Translations under genes and position numbers: made by a program
Notes under the pieces: generated by a model
What the model was told of the DNA's origin: nothing
What the model saw: only the letters and a program-made list of their open reading frames with translations
Database searches by the model: none
Shown here: piece after piece, positions 57,342 through 64,000 of the stretch
How the letters are laid out: each line of letters opens with the position of its first letter
How positions within the stretch are numbered: position 1 is the stretch's first letter
Assembly (NCBI GenBank): GCA_025331445.1
Contig: JAIWNE010000032.1
Span: 1 to 64,000 of the forward strand
Origin: Blakeslea trispora
Taxonomy: Eukaryota; Mucoromycota; Mucoromycetes; Mucorales; Choanephoraceae
DNA: 64,000 nt
Direction: 5' to 3'

Positions 57342-60300
57342 ATGGATTTATTAAGCCAGTTTCACTTTAATCAAAATGGATCCTTTTTGCGTTCAAGCGC
57401 AATACAGCCTTCTCAAAATATACCTCAAATACTCGATCATCCGAAGCTTATTCGCAGTATTACCATTGACCGCTGTTCGAATTTTATAAGTGGGGGAGCC
57501 AATGGAAATGATGTCAATTTACTCTCACAATTGTATCGAGCAAGAACCAATTCTGGTCAGTTTGAAAGAGTTTGCTGATAGTGATGATGTGTAGCTCAAT
57601 TCTCGTTTTTATTAGAGGAATACATTTCTCTTCTCGTCTATAGCGTACCAGACTTGAAACGAATTTCTTTTGAAGAAGCCATTCAACAAGAATTTCGACC
57701 TACTCGATTAGGTGAATGGTTCGGTCCTTCTTGGGTAAGAAAAAAAAATAACATTATGTGTTACTTTCTCTCTGCTAAAAATTACACAAAAAAAAAGTCT
57801 ACACATTGGTTTCATTTTCAAATAGAAATTCCTACTGAATTTGAAGGAGAAGAAGTATTGTTGATTTGGAATTCTGATAATGAAGCCATGATTTGGAATA
57901 CACAAGGTGTTCCGCTTCAAGGGCTCACAGGTGGAGGTAATAACAAACAGATGTTTCTCATATAGCTATCATGACTCATTTTGCTTTTAGCTGGCGGAGA
58001 TGCTCGACATGAGTATATATTGACACCCAATGCAGAAGGTGGAGAGGTCATACAACTCTATATCGAAATGGCCTGTAATGGCATGTTTGGAGCTGGTAGC
58101 GGTCTCATTGGACCACCTGATCCCAACCGATTCTTTCATCTAAGTACAGTGGTAAGATTCTATATCGTCCATAGTATCTCTCTCTGTCTCTATTTGCTAA
58201 CAAGATGATATGGTTCTAGGATTTAGCTGTACCGAATAAAATAGCTTGGGATCTATTGTACGACTTCCAGGTCATTTTAGGTATGGCAAAGGATTTGCCA
58301 GAAGACTCACTTCGCGGTTCACAAGCATTGTTTACTGCGAACAGTATTATCAATGCTTTTATTCCAGGTGATGATGAATCGATTATCAAGGGTCTGGGAA
58401 TTGCAGATACCTTTCTACAGTCAAAGAATGGAGATGCACAACATGAGATCTATGCTGTAGGCCATTGTCATATCGATACAGCCTGGTTATGGCCATTCGA
58501 CGAGACGATTCGAAAGGCAGCTCGAAGCTGGTCATCCCAAATAAATCTGATGGATCGATATCCAGACTATAAGTTTATTTGTTCTCAAGCACAACAGTTT
58601 CAATGGGTAAAAGAGAAATATGCACCCCTGTGGGAAAGGATTATGGAGAAAGTGTCACTTGGTCAATTTCTACCAACTGGAGGGGTAATGAATGATGCAC
58701 TACAAACAAAAACAAAACTTTAATGTTTTAATGGTAGACTTGGGTCGAAATGGACACAAATATACCCGGAGGGGAATCACTCTGTAGACAACTTTTGCTG
58801 GGGTAATGTAAGCAACATGTGTATGTGATTTGTTTAAAGTCTATGACTGACGCTTACTAGGCAACGATTTTTTGAGCGGAATTTCGGTAAACGATGCAAA
58901 GTATTCTGGTTACCTGATTCATTTGGTTATTCTTCTCAGTTACCTCAATTGATGCTATTGGCAGACATGAAATACTTTTTCACACAAAAACTATCATGGA
59001 ACAATGTCAACAAGTTTCCATTGACGACGTTTTGGTGGATTGGACTGGATGGATCAAAGGCCTTGACTCATATGGCTCCTTCTGAAACATACAATGCTCA
59101 ATGTACTCCTGAAGAACTGGTGAGAAGGTGAGTGAAACCTACACTTATTATGATCAACATTGACATGAAACAATAGTGTCAAGAATCACAAGGATAAAGT
59201 GTATTCAAATGCAAGTTTACTTGTGTATGGTAATGGTGACGGAGGAGGAGGTCCCTTGGCTAGCATGATAGAACGATTAAGGAGAATGAAAAATGTGGAT
59301 GGTTTACCCAAGACAGAGATGTCTTTACCTATCGAGTTCTATCAAAAGATAGAAGCCACTTCAAAAGCATTGCCTTCTTGGAAAGGCGAACTGGTAATAC
59401 GGACACGCATAGAAAGAAAAAGGCCTATTGACTTTTTTTTCTTGTAGTATTTCGAATTACATCGTGGTATCTACACAACACAATCCTTCTGCAAGAAACT
59501 CAACAGAACATGTGAATTCTTACTTCGAGATATCGAAATGCTTGCTACATTTGCCATGATCAATCATCCAGACACATTTCGATATCCTACAGTTGAGTTG
59601 CAAGAATTTTGGAAACTTGTCTGTCTTCCACAATTCCACGATGTCATGTCTGGATCAGCGATCGAAATGGTCTATGAGGATTGTCTGCAGATGTACACCA
59701 AGGTGGATGTACTTGGTAAACAGATGAGACAAGACTTGATTAGTACTTTACTTGACTTGGAAGAAGCACAACCGTCAACTGCCGGCTCTACCACATCTTC
59801 TCCTATGGTCGCAGAAGACACCCAAAGAAAATCATTGGCTGTCATCAACACATTGCCATGGAAGCGTCATGCTATCTTGGAAGTCGATCTAGAACACACG
59901 CAAGGATTATCCGAGATGCCCGTTCAGCAGTATTCAGCCTTTGGTACAACAGGCTATATAGATGCATCCAACATCCATCCATCAGGTGTCACATGTTATT
60001 CTCTTCAAGAGACAGCCTTATCCAAATCAACCGTCATTATTCAGACAGATCGCCAAAACAATGTGGTGATGGAGAATGAATGGCTCAAGGTGACATTTAA
60101 TCAATCAGGCCATCTAATTCATCTGTATGATAAGTCTGTAGAACGAGAGTTGATCAAGGAAGGTGAACGAGGCAATGTATTTCGTATCTATGAAGACATT
60201 CCTCTCTTTTGGGATGCTTGGGATGTCGAGATATACCATCTTGAAAAGCATCAGACAATTGAAACAGGGTCCATTCAGATCCTGGAACAAGGTCCATTAC

Positions 60301-61303
60301 GTGCCTCCTTGTTGATTGAAAAGAAGATCAGTAAGACAAGCCGGCTTCGACAGATTGTAGTCTTGACGGCTGTTTCTCGACGCCTTGATTTCGAGACAGA
60401 GGTCGACTGGAATGAAAATCGTCAGTTCCTCAAGGTAGAGTTTGCCTGGGATATTTTGGCAGACCATGTCTATTATGAATGCCAATATGGTCATGTCAAG
60501 CGACCTACCCATACAAACACAAGTTGGGATGCTGCTAAATTTGAAGTGGTAGCTCAAAAGTTTGCAGACATGTCCGAGTATGGCTATGGTGTGGCACTCT
60601 TGAATGATTGCAAATACGGACATTCTGCTCATCGAAATGTGATGCGCCTCTCTCTTTTGCGTTCTCCCAAGGCGCCAGATTCTAATTGTGATGTGGGACA
60701 TCATTCATTTAAATATGCTATTTATCCTCATGAACATCATTTCTTACAATCGGATGTTGTTCGAGAAGGATACAATTTCAATTCACCTTTATTGACAAGG
60801 TAAAATTGTTTATATATAGAAAATACATAGCTGACTTTGCACGTAGATTGGTCCCCCAACAAAAGACACTTGAATTAGCTCAATGTATGCCTCAATTCCG
60901 TATTGAGAATGCACCTAATGTAGTACTGGATACTATTAAAAAAGCTGAAGATTCAAACGATATTATTATTCGTATTTATGAAGCTTATGGTGGTCATGCA
61001 CGAGCTAGATTACATAGGTAAACGATACTTTCTGTTCATAACGAGAAAAAGAACTAACTTTTTAAAAGTTCCAAAATCATTCAAAGGGCATTTAAATGCA
61101 ATGTCCTTGAAGATCATTTAGAAGATATACCCGTCAACAGTAGTAACAATACTGTAAACCGAACCTTTAGTACTAATTTGCGTGTGCTGGATGATGATGT
61201 GCTTGAGTTACAGCAAAGAGAACAACAAAAGCAGATGGATGAAGGCATTTTAATTAAAGTAAAACCTTTCGAGATTATCACATTAAAGCTCACAATGCTA
61301 TAA
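57342..61303 (+). CDS. AMS1: Vacuolar alpha-mannosidase Ams1 (GH38)
   Basis: Eleven exons (57342-57555, 57616-57734, 57798-57936, 57991-58151, 58220-58684, 58738-58802, 58861-59127, 59177-59393, 59448-60799, 60820-61017, 61069-61303) give 1,143 residues (yeast Ams1 has 1,083). The zinc site GHCHIDTAWLWPFDET and the catalytic nucleophile region KVFWLPDSFGYSSQLPQL (Asp) are intact, as is HDVMSGSAIEMVYEDC. The C-terminal beta domain (LSLLRSPKAPD, AYGGHARA) follows. There is no signal peptide, consistent with delivery to the vacuole by the Cvt/selective autophagy route. It trims mannose from free oligosaccharides during glycan turnover. Exon 3 uses an acceptor just before TCTACACATTGG, which restores an otherwise missing Trp-rich stretch. 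Confidence 0.96.
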
Positions 61304-61434
61304 TAAACTGCATAATAGAGTCACATATGTGTACTACGTTACAAAGCTTCTTTTTGGGATGTTCTCTCTTCTGTTCTTTCTTGTCTCTTCTTTTCTTCTT
61401 TTCCTCATTTTTTTTTATCCCAATTTTTTTTTAA

Positions 61435-62799
61435 ATGACAAACCATCATAATCCTTTTGTTAAGAAAGTCTTGGCCTTATTCAAGAAAACACATGAGGAC
61501 AGTGACGCGCCCAAATACCCTACTGATCTGGACCAAAAATACGAGATTGGTGAAAAGAAGTTGGGTGTTGGCTCATTTGCTGTTGTCAAAGAGTGTACCG
61601 ACAAGGAAACAAACGAGAAATGTGCTGTCAAGATCATCATGAAGAAAGTCATTGCCGGTAAGCGAGATGAAGAAAAATCAGAGATCAACTTCGGTTAATC
61701 GGTTATGAGTGTAGGCAAACAGCACATGTTGGATAGTGAACTAGGTAACCTTTTTTCTACTATTGAACAGTAACACCCAGACTAACTCAAGAAACGGATA
61801 GACATTCTCAAGAAAGTGCGTCATGAACACATTGTATCTCTTCATGACTTTTACGAAACAGACGAAGCTGTATATATTGTGACTGACTTGTGTACAGGTG
61901 GTGAACTTTTCCAGCGTATTATTGAAAGAGGTACATACACAGAAGTCATGGCCTCTACACTTGTTCGTCAAATATTAGAAGGTTTAGCCTACCTTCACTC
62001 TGAAGATGTAAAGATTTAAAGAAATAGAAAGAAAGCGTAGAAAAACTAATAATTCTTAGATTGTGCATAGAGATATTAAGCCTGAGAATGTAAGTAGGGC
62101 TTCATCGTCTACAAGACTATGTTTTAACCCGAGATTGTATTAGTTGCTGTTCAAGACACCTGATGAAGATGCTCAGTTGTTGATTACAGATTTCGGTCTT
62201 TCTAAGCTATTGAAAAACCATAACCAAGTTTTGACAACAGCATGCGGTACACCTGGCTATGTTGCCCCTGAAGTTCTTTTAGGTACAGGTCATGGTACAC
62301 CTGTTGATATTTGGAGTGTTGGTGTGATTATGGTAAGTTGCTTGTCTTATAGTGTATGAGTATTAAATGATTTTTGAATAGTATACTTTACTAAGTGGCT
62401 ATACTCCATTTTACGGTGAAGGTAAAGATAGATCAAGTCGGAATCGAGGGGATTTCTTATTAACTTGATGCAGATCAAAATGAATTGTTCCAGTGTATCA
62501 TGAAGGGTGAATATGAATTTGATGAAGAATATTGGGGCGAAATCTCGGATGAAGCAAAGGATCTTATCAATCAAATGTTGACATTTGATCCTAATGAACG
62601 TGTTACAGCTGAAGACGCATTGAAGCACAACTGGCTTACTGGGCGTGTGGGCAGTGATGTTAACTTGGCACCTAAAGTACGTAAGGGTTTCAACAGTCGT
62701 AGAACTCTCAAGTCTGTGGTTACTGCGGTTGCTGCCATTAACCGATTGAAACTTGTTGAACGTTCAGTTGAAGAAGATGAAGAAGAAGAGGCCGAATAG
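61435..62799 (+). CDS. Ca2+/calmodulin-dependent protein kinase (CaMK I/II-like)
   Basis: Seven exons (61435-61657, 61715-61744, 61802-62007, 62060-62089, 62144-62332, 62382-62421, 62474-62799), two of them 30 nt, give 347 residues. Kinase motifs: Gly loop LGVGSFAVVKE, VAIK-type CAVKIIMKK, catalytic loop IVHRDIKPEN, DFG (ITDFGLSKLL), activation segment ACGTPGYVAPEV with a CaMKK-type Thr, and DIWSVGVI. After the kinase core comes APKVRKGFNSRRTLKSVV, the autoinhibitory and calmodulin-binding helix, and an acidic tail. It likely relays Ca2+ signals like fungal Cmk1/Cmk2. The gene follows AMS1 on the same strand with 131 bases between them. Confidence 0.94.
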
Positions 62800-64000
62800 A
62801 TTTTTTCCTTTTTCTTTTAAACTATAGGTTACATTTTTGTGTAGAAATCAATAAATGAATTTTTACTTTATCATAGATAAAAAAAAAAAGTCATTCGGTA
62901 TACTCTTGTGCTTCTAGGGCCCGAGATTTTGATAAGCCAAATACATTCCGTAACTCAATTATCCCATAGTGGATAGAAAATGTTGTTTTGAAGCCCTATA
63001 GAGGAAATCGAGTTTGTTGAATGAGAAGCTTCTTTTCTGTTTAGTGAGAAGCGGTAAAGTTCGTTAGCAGAAAAACAACTTGTTTAAATTGAATCAAATA
63101 TAACTCAACTGTCATACCAAGCACTACAGCTTACAATTGAAACAGTGATACACTTAGTGTTACTCTAAATCAAAACATCGTTTATTTATTGCTTACACTC
63201 TGTTTGAGATGACGAAATGGTTTGATCTCGAAACAAAGAAGAAACAATTAGGTTGTAGGCAATAAACTAAGCATTTAGTTTTACAAGTCAGAACCATTTA
63301 AGAAAATACTTTGTCTGAAGAAGGAAATGGAACTTTCTTTACTAAATTACTGAAAAAAGAAGGCATAGAATAAGCCAGAAGAAGAAGTGAAGGTGTATCT
63401 AGATTAAAGAAAATTCCCATTTAAAGCAATGTAATAGACTACATCCCTAAGACTAACGGAATGGCCTATAAGTGGTTAGTTTGAATCTGTCAAATCAATG
63501 ATTTTGGGGGTGAAGAAAGCAGTGATTATTCGGAACACAAAATAGACAAATTCATGTTGATTAGAGGAGACAATGATCGATCGTGTCTATCTTGTTGTTT
63601 TCTTTTTTTTTAAAGTCCAGAGAAAAGCAACAAAAAAACCCCCACTTTGCTCAAAGTTGCTTTATATTGCTGCTTTTACACTCTCGCTATTTTCTTGCTT
63701 TCAAATAGTTGCTGTTGTACAAATACCTTTTTTTTTTTTCATTATTGAAAAAGAGAGTACAAACAGGCTTTCAAAAGAACAGAAAAATGACGTCAAATTT
63801 CAGCAAGTGCTTAACCAATAGGCATCTTACTATAAAAAACTTATTCCCGCAATAAATTCTAGATTCAATGTTTGATTCAGTGTAACCAACTGGTGCGTGT
63901 GAGTTGTAAACAAAAGAAAGACAAATGCTACTGAACAAAATTTTAATTGTCTATGCTGTCTCATTTTGGGTTGTTCGTTTTCGATCGTTGGTTGCCATGA
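62800..64000. other. Spacer to window end, no gene recognised
   Basis: About 1.2 kb. It includes a perfect CRE palindrome at 63788-63795. ORF 63573-63821 is Phe/Lys-rich and unconvincing. The region may be upstream of a gene beyond the window. Confidence 0.5.
63788..63795. promoter_or_regulatory. CRE palindrome TGACGTCA
   Basis: A perfect 8-bp ATF/CREB site in non-coding DNA, 205 bases from the window end. It may serve a gene beyond the window; the Atf1-like bZIP in this window is a candidate binder. Functional role is inferred. Confidence 0.4.

Noticed and set aside
1..64000. CRISPR arrays, bacterial insertion sequences, operons
   Set aside because: None seen; the window is clearly eukaryotic with introns in nearly every gene.

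Overview
The window is nuclear DNA of a filamentous fungus, most likely an early-diverging mould of the Mucoromycota (Mucorales type, Rhizopus/Mucor-like). The reasons are dense genes on both strands, many short GT-AG introns (about 50-80 nt), AT-rich spacers full of A/T homopolymers, a pyrimidine tract just upstream of most start codons, and a gene set (Cdc24, Alb1, Gdt1, Ams1, Trm6, SAPS, Atf1-type bZIP) that is fungal but also holds a COP1-type ubiquitin ligase and a Crypton-like NDC10/GCR1_C element. This assignment is inferred from gene content; no marker gene such as rRNA is present.

Layout. 0-5 kb: Alb1 and a Ubp3/USP10 deubiquitinase (both minus). 5.7-9.9 kb: Gdt1 (minus) head-to-head with COP1 (plus). 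10-15 kb: a TLDc/Oxr1-like gene, an unknown nuclear-type protein, a Cuz1/ZFAND1 AN1-finger protein and an RluA-type pseudouridine synthase. 14.8-18 kb: an RBMS-type two-RRM protein and mitoribosomal bL28m. 19.7-21.8 kb: an MFS exporter. 22.5-30.3 kb (minus): Cdc24, the Fe-S co-chaperone HscB/Jac1, and a very long protein with a group II NDPK domain. 32-40 kb: Dom34/Pelota (plus), a Ser/Thr/Ala-rich protein, PHF5A/Rds3 and an Atf1-like bZIP (all minus). 43-50 kb: an F-box-like LRR protein, an AVT amino-acid transporter and a SAPS phosphatase subunit. 51-57 kb: a KDZ transposase relic, intact Trm6, a long inverted repeat and a broken Crypton-like gene. 57-63 kb: Ams1 alpha-mannosidase and a CaM kinase.

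No operon logic applies. The genes are individually transcribed housekeeping and signalling genes. Shared themes are ubiquitin/proteasome (USP10, COP1, Cuz1, F-box-like), translation and ribosomes (Alb1, Dom34, bL28m, Trm6, pseudouridine synthase), stress and polarity signalling (Atf1, Cdc24, CaMK, SAPS) and Golgi/vacuole function (Gdt1, AVT, Ams1).

I spliced most genes by hand, and nearly all give frames that close exactly. Two conserved host genes do not: the USP10 homologue is one base short inside its catalytic Cys box, and the TLDc gene is one base short near its C-terminus. Both may be assembly indels, and both are reported as findings. The likeliest sources of novelty are the NDPK protein with a tail of roughly 850 residues, the fungal COP1, the unknown PIP-box-like protein behind ACGCG sites, and the Crypton/inverted-repeat locus.
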